This document shows positions 34,218 to 43,045 of a stretch of DNA of 64,000 nt, in pieces; position 1 is the first letter of the stretch, and each line of letters begins with the position of its first letter. The notes under the pieces were generated by a model. It was given only the letters and a program-made list of their open reading frames with translations. It was not told where the DNA came from and ran no database searches. The stretch is taken from positions 186,001-250,000 of the forward strand of contig NZ_JBHRRZ010000017.1 in the NCBI RefSeq assembly GCF_042643265.1. The letters run 5' to 3'. The translations under genes were made by a program, and so were the position numbers. This stretch comes from Virgibacillus_O sediminis. GTDB taxonomy: Bacteria > Bacillota > Bacilli > Bacillales > Amphibacillaceae.

Positions 34218-36152
34218 TCAGTCTTTCCAATCCATAGCGACCGGCAAGACCCGTTCAACGGCTTCGCGGTGTATTTGTTTTTCTTCCTCTTTCATCCATA
34301 ATTGTATCGTCCCTCTGTCTTCACTTGTACGGATGAGACGCCCGATTCCCTGACGCAAGCGAAGCAGCATATATGGCAGGTCCACTTGTCTGTCAGGATC
34401 AAATGCATGCTTCCGTTTAGCTTGGAAGACGGGGTCTTTTGGCGGAAATGGAAGGGAGGAGATGATGACCTGGTTCAACGATGCCCCCGGCACATCCAAG
34501 CCTTCCCACATATGAAAGGCGCAGAGGACAGCTGACCGATCATATTGAAACTTCCTTACCATGGTACTGATTTCTTCATCGCCCTCATAAAGCACTTGGA
34601 ATGGCCATTCTTTTTCTTCAGCCCATTCCCTGAAGGCACTCATTTCTTCCTCAGAAGCAAACAAGACGAGTGATCCGCCGTCATTCGTTTTCATTTGCTC
34701 ACCGATTTTCTTCCATTTATCCGTCTGGTTCGTTTCTGTATGGCCATTCACCTGCATATTGCTCTCATAATCAAATGGCGATTCCACCGAAAAGGCCTCA
34801 GGCTGTTTAATGCCCAGGCTGTCGGCCAGATAGGTAAAATCACCATCCTGTGACAGGGTAGCCGAGGAGAAGACAAACGGGATATTCTTGGAAAACACTT
34901 CTTTTCGTAATACTTCTTCCACGAGCCTTGGCATAATGACCAGGCTGCTTTCCGTTTCGTTCTCCTCCAGCCAGTAGATGCCTTCATCATCCTTCAGCAG
35001 GACAGATAACCCATAGGAGAAGAACTCCAGATACTCTTCAATGATTTTGATATGGTAATCATCCATCGTAAACAGTTCTGCATCAAAAACCAGTTGTTCG
35101 AGAAGCTGATCCACATTGCGATGGAGTGTACGGGCCATCTCCAGGATATCCGGGGACATGCTAACATCCATACGGTTCGAGCCTTTCACTCGGACAGCCT
35201 GCTCTGCCAGCCGGTTGAACCATTTTTCATGCAGCTCCAGGATGTCCTCTACCAGCATCAGAGACTTTTCCCGTACATCCTGCCCCATATAGCCTGTCAG
35301 TACATTATGCAGGGCATGGAAATTAAAACGGTAGGTCAACCCTTTCTGAGCTGCAAATTCAAGAAGATGCCCTTCATCAAATACAACACAGCTTGCTTCC
35401 GGCAGCAGGGGCATTTGCCCTTCACGCTTGCGGGACTCCTTCGTCCAAATATGCTCCATATAAAAGTCATGGCTGCAGATAATAAGATCCTGTGCATGGC
35501 GGTAGTATTCACGGTTCAACGTCTGGCCGCTGCGGTGGCGCCATTCGCAGGTAGAACACTGCTGCAAAGGATCCCAGGCAATGGCCTCCCACTTTTCGTC
35601 CGGAACCCATGGATATTCCTTCCGGTCCCCATAACGCTCAAACTTCTGCATGGAAATGCCCTGGTCAAAGACAAAATCGGGAATCTCATCGTATACCCGG
35701 AGAATATCTTCATCTTCAGTCTGCTGTGCCAATGGATCCAGTTTTTTCATACATACATAATTTTCCCGGGCTTTGGCCAGGCGGACATCCACAGACAAAC
35801 CGAGCGCCTTCTCTAGCTTCTCGATGTCTCCATCCTTTTTCACCAGCTGCTCAATCAGTGTTTCGTCAGCACAGGAAATGATGGCCGGAACCCCTTTATA
35901 GCGTGCATAGCAAATCGCATAAAGCAGGTAAACAAACGTTTTGCCCGTCCCCACACCCGCTTCTGCGAATATCGTCCGCTTATTTTTAAAGGCCTGTTCC
36001 AGCTGAAAAGCCATATATATCTGTTCATCCCGAAGTTCATATCCCTGCTCAGGCAGAATGTCATAAAAAACATCACCAATATAGTCTCCGAGACGATCAA
36101 AGAAATTATCCGTTTTTCCTACAGTAAATGGAAGTGAACCTTGTTTTGCCAT
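34218..36152 (-). CDS. ypvA: DinG/XPD-family ATP-dependent helicase (YpvA)
   Basis: A 644-residue superfamily 2 helicase, the same length as B. subtilis YpvA. Walker A GVGTGKT at 66-72, DEGH box in CVVFDEGHLL, and C-terminal motif VI RLRQGIGRLIRT. Four cysteines, C134, C199, C202 and C226, are placed to bind the iron-sulfur cluster of XPD-like helicases, which unwind 5'-3'. The presumed role is resolving structured DNA or R-loops. Monocistronic, start ATG 36152. Confidence 0.88.
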   Translation of the reverse strand: MAKQGSLPFTVGKTDNFFDRLGDYIGDVFYDILPEQGYELRDEQIYMAFQLEQAFKNKRTIFAEAGVGTGKTFVYLLYAICYARYKGVPAIISCADETLIEQLVKKDGDIEKLEKALGLSVDVRLAKARENYVCMKKLDPLAQQTEDEDILRVYDEIPDFVFDQGISMQKFERYGDRKEYPWVPDEKWEAIAWDPLQQCSTCEWRHRSGQTLNREYYRHAQDLIICSHDFYMEHIWTKESRKREGQMPLLPEASCVVFDEGHLLEFAAQKGLTYRFNFHALHNVLTGYMGQDVREKSLMLVEDILELHEKWFNRLAEQAVRVKGSNRMDVSMSPDILEMARTLHRNVDQLLEQLVFDAELFTMDDYHIKIIEEYLEFFSYGLSVLLKDDEGIYWLEENETESSLVIMPRLVEEVLRKEVFSKNIPFVFSSATLSQDGDFTYLADSLGIKQPEAFSVESPFDYESNMQVNGHTETNQTDKWKKIGEQMKTNDGGSLVLFASEEEMSAFREWAEEKEWPFQVLYEGDEEISTMVRKFQYDRSAVLCAFHMWEGLDVPGASLNQVIISSLPFPPKDPVFQAKRKHAFDPDRQVDLPYMLLRLRQGIGRLIRTSEDRGTIQLWMKEEEKQIHREAVERVLPVAMDWKD

Positions 36153-36252
36153 TGAAAAGCTCCCTTGTCTTCATTGATTCGAAAGGCTATTATACATCCT
36201 ACAACGGAAACTGACCAGTAAGAACTGTCAGAACAGTATATAGCTAGCCAAA

Positions 36253-36289
36253 ATGAAAATGCCGGGCTTCCCTCCCAAGGAAACCCGGC
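36253..36289 (-). terminator. Terminator of the CoA transferase gene
   Basis: GCCGGGTTTCC pairs with GGAAGCCCGGC, then ATTTTCATTTT on the minus strand. Confidence 0.8.
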
Positions 36290-36335
36290 TGTATATCATC
36301 TAACCCCTATTGTCTATCATTTTTTTCGCCAACAA

Positions 36336-37853
36336 CTAGTTCTGCCCAACCAATTGCTGCCTCATTGTTCCGTGCTCTGCAAAGTTGGCATGCCAGGAGA
36401 ATGCTTTTTCCAGCACGTGCGGTGTCTGCCCGCCTCTTGCCAGTGCCTCCTGGTAATAATCCCATAACTGCTTCCGGTAGGACGGATGGGCGCAGTTCTC
36501 AATGATCATCGGCACCCTCTCCCTTGGTGCCAGGCCTCGGAGGTCAGCAAACCCCTGTTCAGTGACCACTACATCCACATCATGTTCCGTATGATCTACA
36601 TGAGATACAAACGGAACGATGCTGGAAATGTCTCCATTTTTAGCGATGGACTTGGTGACAAAGATGGCGAGCCGTGCATTGCGTGCAAAATCCCCAGACC
36701 CACCGATACCGTTCATCATCTTGGTACCACTGACATGGGTGGAGTTAATATTTCCATAAATATCAAATTCTAATGCCGTGTTGATGGAAATCAGACCAAG
36801 CCTGCGAATGATCTCCGGATGATTGGAAATTTCCTGCGGCCGCATGATCAGTTTGTCCCGATACTTTTCAAAGTTGCTGAATACCTGTTTCATCTTTTCC
36901 TCTGACAGAGTAATGGAACAGCAGGAGGCAAAGTCCACCTTCCCAGCGTCCATCAGATCGAAGACAGCATCCTGCAACACTTCTGAATAGACCTGAAGAT
37001 GTTTAAACTCTGAATCCACCATTCCATGCAAGACAGCGTTGGCTACGGAGCCAATTCCCGACTGCAGAGGTGCCAGCTGTTTTGTCAGTCTGCCCTGATC
37101 GATTTCCCCCCGGAGGAAGTCGAGAAGGTGATCAGCCATGATTTTTGTTTCCTCATCAGGCTGGACAATGGTGGAAGGGGAATCATCCTGATGAGTGAAC
37201 ACAATGCCCTTCACCTTGTCATGATCTACCGGAATCCCCTCCATACCAATACGATCGTCAGCATTAACGAGAGGAATAGGATCTCGTTCACCTTGTTTGC
37301 CAGGGCTGTAAAGGTCATGAATTCCTTCGAGCTGCTCTGGTTGAGCGGTATTGATTTCGATAATGATGGACGTGGCATTTTCCACAAAGGACAGGGAATT
37401 TCCAATGGAAGTCGAAGGTATGATTATACCATCTTCCCTTATTGATATCGCTTCCACTATTGCGTAATCAACAGATGGAAGAACCAGTCCGTGCAGGAGC
37501 TCCGCCGTATGTGACAAATGATGGTCGACAAACAGATGCCCGCCCGAATTGATTTCCTTTCTCATTGACGGGTCCGCCTGGAATGGCAGGCGTTTGTTGA
37601 CAATGCCTGCTTCTGCAAAGAGTTTATCAACATCAGAACCAAGTGATGCACCAGTGAATACATTTACCTTGAATTCCTCTCCAGTCTCTGCACGTTTCAC
37701 AATTGCTGTAGGCACAGCTTTCACATCCCCTGCCCGGGTAAAGCCGCTCAAGCCAAGCGTCATCCCATCTTGAATCCAGGATGCTGCTTCTTCCGCCGGC
37801 ACCACCCGGTCGCGCAGGCGAGGGTCTCTTATTCGATCATAGGTATTCTCCAT
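36336..37853 (-). CDS. Acetyl-CoA hydrolase / succinate:acetate CoA-transferase family protein
   Basis: A 505-residue class I CoA transferase. The catalytic Glu lies in NTALEFDIYGNINS and the glycine loop is GIGGSGDFARNA; both are typical of succinyl-CoA:acetate CoA-transferases and of yeast Ach1. It would move CoA between acetate and succinyl-CoA or hydrolyse acetyl-CoA, helping acetate use or disposal. GAGGGATG precedes ATG 37853. The promoter has a cre site and a LytTR regulator gene lies just upstream on the same strand. Confidence 0.88.
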   Translation of the reverse strand: MENTYDRIRDPRLRDRVVPAEEAASWIQDGMTLGLSGFTRAGDVKAVPTAIVKRAETGEEFKVNVFTGASLGSDVDKLFAEAGIVNKRLPFQADPSMRKEINSGGHLFVDHHLSHTAELLHGLVLPSVDYAIVEAISIREDGIIIPSTSIGNSLSFVENATSIIIEINTAQPEQLEGIHDLYSPGKQGERDPIPLVNADDRIGMEGIPVDHDKVKGIVFTHQDDSPSTIVQPDEETKIMADHLLDFLRGEIDQGRLTKQLAPLQSGIGSVANAVLHGMVDSEFKHLQVYSEVLQDAVFDLMDAGKVDFASCCSITLSEEKMKQVFSNFEKYRDKLIMRPQEISNHPEIIRRLGLISINTALEFDIYGNINSTHVSGTKMMNGIGGSGDFARNARLAIFVTKSIAKNGDISSIVPFVSHVDHTEHDVDVVVTEQGFADLRGLAPRERVPMIIENCAHPSYRKQLWDYYQEALARGGQTPHVLEKAFSWHANFAEHGTMRQQLVGQN

Positions 37854-37892
37854 GTCTCATCCCTCTTCCATAGTGTTTGATACCTATGTTAC

Positions 37893-37934
37893 CGTAAACG
37901 CTTTCTTTATAGGAGATTTTTGCAGAAGTCACAA
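37893..37934 (-). promoter_or_regulatory. Promoter with overlapping cre site
   Basis: On the minus strand TTGTGA (37929-37934) and TATAAA (37906-37911) are 17 bases apart. Directly downstream AGAAAGCGTTTACG (37893-37906) matches the CcpA cre pattern in all but its two outer positions and covers the start site, so glucose repression is likely. Confidence 0.7.
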
Positions 37935-37983
37935 AATTACCGAATGAGCGAAGAAATAAGCAGCCCCAGACAGAAAGAATTTG

Positions 37984-38628
37984 TCAAAAATCCAACAATT
38001 TCCTGAAGTAGCTGGCATATGTCTGGCTGACCGGCACTTGGGCTCCATCATCCATCTCCAGAACGAATGTCGAATGGGTATCCGGATAGATATCCTTGAT
38101 ATGATGAACATTAACAATAAATGAACGGTGACACCGGATGAAGAAATCGCGTGGCAATATATATTCAAACTCCTGAAGCGCATTTTTATGGGTGCCGGAA
38201 ACATCTTTGGACACCACATGAGTCTTCCGCTCCCGGACTTCCAAATATTTCACCTCATCAAAGGGAATCGGCCGCCAGCCGTCGCTGGTCTTCACAGTCA
38301 GGACGGATTTCCCCTCCGTGAATGCCGGGTATATGGCCAGCACACAACCTTCCAGCTTTTCCCCATCATGGAAAGGTACAGCCATGCCGTGGTAGGGCAC
38401 ACCGTAAACACTACGGTCTATAAATTCTGAAACTTTCAGTTGGGATGTAAGTGCTTTATGTGCCAATGTGCCTTCTTTAATGGGATCGCCGGGCCTTATT
38501 TTCAGATCGACCCGTTTGCTGGGCCGGTAGTACACATAATTATCCAAATTGGATACTGCGATGGAAATTTCATCGGAAAAAAGCTCGCCGATGACATCAA
38601 GCAATGAACCTAGCGTCAAATTCTCCAT
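37984..38628 (-). CDS. LytTR-type transcriptional regulator with N-terminal sensor domain
   Basis: A 214-residue DNA-binding protein. Residues about 110-214 form a LytTR domain (EVKYLEVRERKTHVV; DFFIRCHRSFIVNVHHI). The N-terminal 100 residues are not a receiver: they contain NLDNYVYYRPSKRVDLKIR and GDPIKEGTLAHKAL, a small PAS-like ligand domain. It probably controls the CoA transferase gene 130 bp downstream, but that is inferred from position. GGAGGATGAAAC precedes ATG 38628. Confidence 0.85.
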   Translation of the reverse strand: MENLTLGSLLDVIGELFSDEISIAVSNLDNYVYYRPSKRVDLKIRPGDPIKEGTLAHKALTSQLKVSEFIDRSVYGVPYHGMAVPFHDGEKLEGCVLAIYPAFTEGKSVLTVKTSDGWRPIPFDEVKYLEVRERKTHVVSKDVSGTHKNALQEFEYILPRDFFIRCHRSFIVNVHHIKDIYPDTHSTFVLEMDDGAQVPVSQTYASYFRKLLDF

Positions 38629-38796
38629 GTTTCATCCTCCATTGTGAAAATCCTCTCCACATTATACTATAACGCTCCACAGGCATGGTAATGTAAGGGT
38701 TTCCACAGATGGATTCTTTGTTTTTTTCCAGCATAAAATTTATAATTATATCATGAACTTTTTATATTTGTTTCTTTAATGAAAGGATTGTTGCCT

Positions 38797-40341
38797 TTGG
38801 ATATGTCTATCGGTGCGATTATATTATTATTTGCACTCATGCTGATTGTCGGCGTTTTCACCACTAAATTCTCTTCTCGTTTAGGCCTGCCTTCCCTGGT
38901 ACTTTTCCTCCTTGCCGGGATGCTGGTCAATACCTACCTATCCTTTGAAGATGTCAAACTTACCCAGTTGATAGGAATCATGGCATTGATTATTATCCTG
39001 TTTGATGGGGGCACGCAGACCAAATGGTCCAATATACGGCCAGTGCTCGGGGCCGCCGGAAGCCTCGCTACTGTCGGTGTACTGCTGACTTCAGTGATCA
39101 CTGGATTTGCAGCCATGTATGTATTCGACTTTTCCCTGCTGGAGGGCATGCTCCTTGGAGCAATCGTCGGATCCACCGATGCTGCTGCCGTTTTCGCCGT
39201 ACTGGGCAGTAAAAACTTTGATAAGCGCCTGACAGCTACACTGGAAGCAGAATCAGGTTCCAATGACCCAATGGCCGTATTCCTCACCGTTGCCTTAATT
39301 GAGCTGATACAGTTTCCTGATGCATCCATCTGGATGGCCATCGGCAGCTTCTTTGTCCAAATGGGACTGGGCCTCCTGCTTGGTCTATTATTCGGGAAGA
39401 TCACCGTGTTTATCATCAATCATATCAAGCTGGACACTTCCAGTCTATATCCTGTACTGGCGATGGGATCTGCCATCTTCACTTATGCTGTTACCGACTA
39501 CCTGAATGGAAGCGGGTTGCTTGCAGTTTATGTAATGGCTGTCTTTATCGGAAACAACGATTTGACCCACCGTTTCACCATCCTTCGTTTCAATGAAGGA
39601 TTCGCATGGATGATGCAGATCGTCATGTTCATCCTCATGGGCATGCTCGTGTTCCCGACTCAATTGATGGAAGTATTCTGGGAAGGCATACTGCTGGCAC
39701 TAGTGCTCATGGTAATTGCTAGACCTGTTGCCACCTTTGTAACAATGGCCTTTATGAAATACAATGTAAAGGAGAAAACCTTTGTTTCCTGGGCAGGATT
39801 GAAGGGCGCGGTACCGATTGTTCTTGCCACCTATCCCGTCTTGGCAGGGGTGGAGAACAGCGATCTCATCTTCAACGCCGTCTTCTTCGTTGTCCTATTC
39901 TCTGCACTTGTTCAAGGAAGCACTCTCTCCTGGCTGGCAACCAAGCTGGGGCTGACCATCAGTGATAACCAAGCAAGTGCAAGCATTGAATTGATCAACC
40001 TGGGAACCACCGATTCGGAAATTATGAAATTGACAGTGACCAGAGAAACCCCCGCTGTCGGCAAATCGCTGACCAATTTAGACTTGCCGGATGATACGCT
40101 TGTCATTGGGATCACCCGAGGAAAAAAGCTGCTTACACCTACCGGCAACACAGTCATTGACCATGGTGACACTCTTTATGTATTAAGTGATAAGGAGAAT
40201 AGGCCGCTTGCCAAAAGAGTCTTGCTCGGCGACCTGGATAAACCTAAGAAGAAAAAGAAAAAGCCAAAGCGGGCAAAACCAGAACAAACAGAAAAAAAAG
40301 AACCCTATCAGAAGGAAAAAATAGAAAATAACAGGGATTGA
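38797..40341 (+). CDS. CPA1-type potassium/proton antiporter (NhaP2-like) with TrkA-C domain
   Basis: About 514 residues: twelve to thirteen helices of a cation:proton antiporter, with GSTDAAAVFAVLG supplying the conserved Asp, then a cytoplasmic TrkA-C domain (VTRETPAVGKSLTNLDLPDD onward, here about 410-480) and a tail of lysines. It exports potassium or sodium for protons, useful in osmotic and alkaline stress. AAAGGA at 38782 best fits TTG 38797; ATG 38779 lacks a site and ATG 38803 is far from it. Monocistronic. Confidence 0.85.
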   Translation: MDMSIGAIILLFALMLIVGVFTTKFSSRLGLPSLVLFLLAGMLVNTYLSFEDVKLTQLIGIMALIIILFDGGTQTKWSNIRPVLGAAGSLATVGVLLTSVITGFAAMYVFDFSLLEGMLLGAIVGSTDAAAVFAVLGSKNFDKRLTATLEAESGSNDPMAVFLTVALIELIQFPDASIWMAIGSFFVQMGLGLLLGLLFGKITVFIINHIKLDTSSLYPVLAMGSAIFTYAVTDYLNGSGLLAVYVMAVFIGNNDLTHRFTILRFNEGFAWMMQIVMFILMGMLVFPTQLMEVFWEGILLALVLMVIARPVATFVTMAFMKYNVKEKTFVSWAGLKGAVPIVLATYPVLAGVENSDLIFNAVFFVVLFSALVQGSTLSWLATKLGLTISDNQASASIELINLGTTDSEIMKLTVTRETPAVGKSLTNLDLPDDTLVIGITRGKKLLTPTGNTVIDHGDTLYVLSDKENRPLAKRVLLGDLDKPKKKKKKPKRAKPEQTEKKEPYQKEKIENNRD

Positions 40342-40382
40342 TGATTTTCACCTGCTGAAAAGACTTGCCCAGTATAACCGAT

Positions 40383-40413
40383 AAAAGGGAAAGCCGATGA
40401 GGCTTTCCCTTTA
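40383..40413 (+). terminator. Terminator of the antiporter gene
   Basis: AAAGGGAAAGCC pairs with GGCTTTCCCTTT around GATGA, ending in TTTATG. Confidence 0.8.
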
Positions 40414-40467
40414 TGCATGGATGAAAGCTGTCAACCGCTCATGGAGTGCTCTGCGGAGGCAACTGCC

Positions 40468-40747
40468 GATATCCCACCTGAGCTAGCGATAAAGGCGGGC
40501 TGCTGCCGATATCCCCTGCCTCCGAGTGATAAACTCATTCTCCAAGCGATATTCTCCATCTGCTGCCGATAAATCTCTGCTCCTGCTGATACCCTGCCTG
40601 AACTAGCGATAAAGACGGGCTGCTGCTGATATCCCCACGAACGGCGGATAGGCGGCGGCAATTGCTGATATCCCGTCTCAGTTATCGATAAATCTGCGCT
40701 CCTGCTAATACCCTACCTGAGCTAGCCAATAGGATTGATCCCTCCAA
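40468..40747. repeat. 20-bp periodic GATA repeat, fourteen units, with 120-bp higher order
   Basis: GATA (AATA in the last two units) begins at 40468, 40488, 40508, 40528, 40548, 40568, 40588, 40608, 40628, 40647, 40667, 40687, 40707 and 40728. Units 1, 7 and 13 share CCTGA(G/A)CTAGC, units 2 and 8 share GATAAAG.CGGGCTGCTGC, and units 6 and 12 share GATAAATCT..GCTCCTGCT, so six-unit blocks of about 120 bp are themselves repeated. No gene is inside; a 76-codon minus frame here is a by-product of the repeat. Confidence 0.85.
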
Positions 40748-40844
40748 TTTTTCCACAGCCTGCTGTGATAGAAGCTATTTTACCAGAGCATGCCCCTTTC
40801 CTGCTCCCTTTTTCGATTATAGATAAAAAGGGAGGGATTCTGAG

Positions 40845-41638
40845 ATGAAACTTTACTTGGACCCCGGGCATGGTGGAAAAGACCCGGGAGCAGTAAGTGG
40901 TAGGTTAATGGAAAAAGAAGTAGTTTGGCAGATAGCGAAAGTGATACAGCAGCAGATAAGAGATGATTATCAAGGGGTAGAAGTAATAATGAGCCGCACG
41001 AAAAGCGAAGGCAAAAGCCTTTTCACCCGCACGATGGAAGCCAATAGATGGGGAGCAGACTTTTCCTCTCCATACATTGCAATGCTTCAAGCGATATGGC
41101 GGACGGCTATGAAGATTTTATTTACCACCGCCTGCCTCCACGGTCAACAACTGCAAAAATCCAAAAGATAATGCATCAGGAGATATCAAAAGCAGCTGGA
41201 TTAAGGGACCGGGGAAGTAAAAGAGCGAATTTTCATGTGTTGAGGGAAACAGACATGCCTGCGCTTTTGACAGAAAACGGTTTTATCGACCATCCCTCGG
41301 ACGCAGCTTGTATGCGCAACCCGGCCTGGATTGAAAGAATTGCCCGAGGCCATGTAGAAGGAGTGGTGAAAGCCTTCAACCAGCAGGCAAGCAAGAAATC
41401 GATAAAGAGAGGGATCCGAGTTATTGCTGGATCATTCCATAATCAGGAATATGCACGGGTGCTGGCTGGCACCTTCCAAAAAGCCGGGTTGAACATGTCT
41501 GAACAGAAAGTGACTATTCAGGGAAAGACCTGGTACCGGGTCCAGACGCCAATTTTTCCGGACAGGAAAACTGCCGAGGCATATCTAGAAAGAACCAGGA
41601 ATATGGGAATCAGGGATGCCTTTATCACCATCAATTAG
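40845..41638 (+). pseudogene. N-acetylmuramoyl-L-alanine amidase with SPOR domain, interrupted by a frameshift
   Basis: The amidase_3 catalytic set is split over two frames. The first (40845-41171) has DPGHGGKDPGA and the Glu of MEKEVVW; the second (from about 41050 to 41638) has LSIHCNASS and LTENGFIDHP, then a C-terminal SPOR domain (GIRVIAGSFHNQEYARVLAG onward). ANRWGAD in frame one continues as FLSIHCNA in the second if one T is added to TTTT at 41061-41064. The intact product would be about 264 residues and cut peptidoglycan, for example in spore-mother-cell lysis or germination. A sequencing error in the T-run is as likely as real inactivation. GGGAGGGATTC precedes ATG 40845. Confidence 0.85.
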
Positions 41639-41659
41639 TGATGGTTAGGAAAAAGTTCA

Positions 41660-41690
41660 GGCTGGCAGCAAGCTCTGTCAGCCTTTTATT
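41660..41690 (+). terminator. Terminator of the amidase gene
   Basis: GGCTGGCAG pairs with CTGTCAGCC (one G-U), followed by TTTTATTT. Confidence 0.75.
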
Positions 41691-41734
41691 TGTGTACTGC
41701 TGGTGGCCGCGCCTTGGTATAAAGGGCGCCCCCA

Positions 41735-42424
41735 TTACATCAGCCACATAATGAACCACGGGGCGATGACCGATACAGTAACAGCGCTGACCACCATTGC
41801 AATCGTACTGACTGATCCTTCCATTTTGCTTCGTTCCATGACGATCGCCGTACCAATAGCATGACTGGCACTCCCTACTCCCACACCTTTTCCTGCTTCC
41901 TCTGTGATTCCGGTATACTTCAAGACTAGACGATGAAGCATGGCACCGCCTATTCCCGCAATCATGACAAACACCGCTGCCAGCGACTTGATTCCTCCCG
42001 TAGAAGCAGCCACTTCTATCGCCACAGGGGTGGTGGAGTTTTTAGGAATTAGGGAATATATAATGGTTTCTTCTACTCCGGCCCATTTTGCCAGCAGAAT
42101 TCCGCTGGCGACCCCAACCACTGCACCGGTTATCGTTCCGGTCAAAATCGGTACAGTAAGCCTCTTAAGGGTCTCACGCTGTTCATAAAGGGGATAGGCA
42201 AGGGCCACTACTGCAGGTCCGAGCAGCCAGTTTATCCAGCTCCCGCCTACCATGTATGTTTCATAAGGGATATTAAAAAACAACAGGAAGGCGACGATAA
42301 TAGCAGTAGAAGGGATAACTGGCGCCAGAAAAGTATAGCCCCATCTCCAGTAAATTCTTAAGGAGAGATAATAGACGGCGATTGTCGCTATAAAAGCTGT
42401 AGAACCTATCAATAAATTACCCAT
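41735..42424 (-). CDS. LrgB/CidB family membrane protein
   Basis: A 229-residue membrane protein with about six to seven helices. IPKNSTTPVAIEVAASTGG (about 126-144) and VGVGSASHAIGTA near 190 are the LrgB signatures. It pairs with the LrgA-like protein; such pairs act in murein hydrolase control, and in B. subtilis one pair (PftAB) is a pyruvate transporter. AAGGAGGCAGTC fits ATG 42424, so the gene overlaps its partner by 8 bases. Confidence 0.88.
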   Translation of the reverse strand: MGNLLIGSTAFIATIAVYYLSLRIYWRWGYTFLAPVIPSTAIIVAFLLFFNIPYETYMVGGSWINWLLGPAVVALAYPLYEQRETLKRLTVPILTGTITGAVVGVASGILLAKWAGVEETIIYSLIPKNSTTPVAIEVAASTGGIKSLAAVFVMIAGIGGAMLHRLVLKYTGITEEAGKGVGVGSASHAIGTAIVMERSKMEGSVSTIAMVVSAVTVSVIAPWFIMWLM

Positions 42425-42824
42425 GACTGCCTTCCTCCTTCCTATATTCCATTTCATCCATGTCCCTGTTCTTCCTTCGGGCCAGCCACTGGCTTACATG
42501 TCCGGAAACTACCATGACGATCAAGGTACTGCCCAAGCCGATAATGACCAGCAGAAAGCCAGCTCCGGCAAACAGATCAAAATAATTGATGATTCCGACG
42601 GTGGCAGGGATGAAGAATAATGCTAGATGTTTGACCACAAATTGTGCTCCCTCATCCACCCACTGGGGTTTTACAATCCCGCTCATTAACAGGGAGAACA
42701 GCAATACCAAACCGATGACACTCCCAGGTATAAACAGGTTCAGGGCTTGCTGAATCTGCATGCCTATCCAATACATCCCGAATAAGACACCGATATGTAT
42801 CGCAATTTTTACTACCATTTGCAT
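42417..42824 (-). CDS. LrgA/CidA family holin-like protein
   Basis: A 135-residue protein with four membrane helices. The block IPGSVIGLVLLFSLL (about 32-46) and VKHLALFFIPATVGII (64-79) are typical of LrgA/CidA. It is probably the partner subunit of the LrgB-like protein. GGAGTGAG precedes ATG 42824, and an extended -10 TGCTATACT is seen on the minus strand at 42858-42866. No LysR-type regulator lies next to it. Confidence 0.88.
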   Translation of the reverse strand: MQMVVKIAIHIGVLFGMYWIGMQIQQALNLFIPGSVIGLVLLFSLLMSGIVKPQWVDEGAQFVVKHLALFFIPATVGIINYFDLFAGAGFLLVIIGLGSTLIVMVVSGHVSQWLARRKNRDMDEMEYRKEEGSHG

Positions 42825-43003
42825 GGAAACTCACTCCAATGACTTTTCATAGAGTCTAGTATAGCAAAAAAAGAGAGAGTCCGAGGAAAAGAACGAGGGC
42901 GGGAGATGCCTGTTCCGTGATGTGCGGAGGTAAAGGAAGCCTTGCTGGCCGCTGGGCGCAGCTATTTTTGATTACACGTGGAGGAAAAAATCAATTTTAA
43001 ACA

Positions 43004-43036
43004 AAGCCGGACAGCATAACCGCTGTCCGGCTTTTT
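43004..43036 (-). terminator. Terminator of the TRAP operon
   Basis: AAAGCCGGACAGC pairs with GCTGTCCGGCTTT around GGTTAT, T-rich on both strands. Confidence 0.8.
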
Positions 43037-43045
43037 AATAACTGC

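Noticed and set aside
40431..40661. 76-codon minus-strand frame
   Set aside because: Its periodic peptide is produced by the 20-bp repeat; no ribosome site.
42965..42985. ACACGTGGAG as a second parS
   Set aside because: Only the central CACGTG matches; flanks do not fit.
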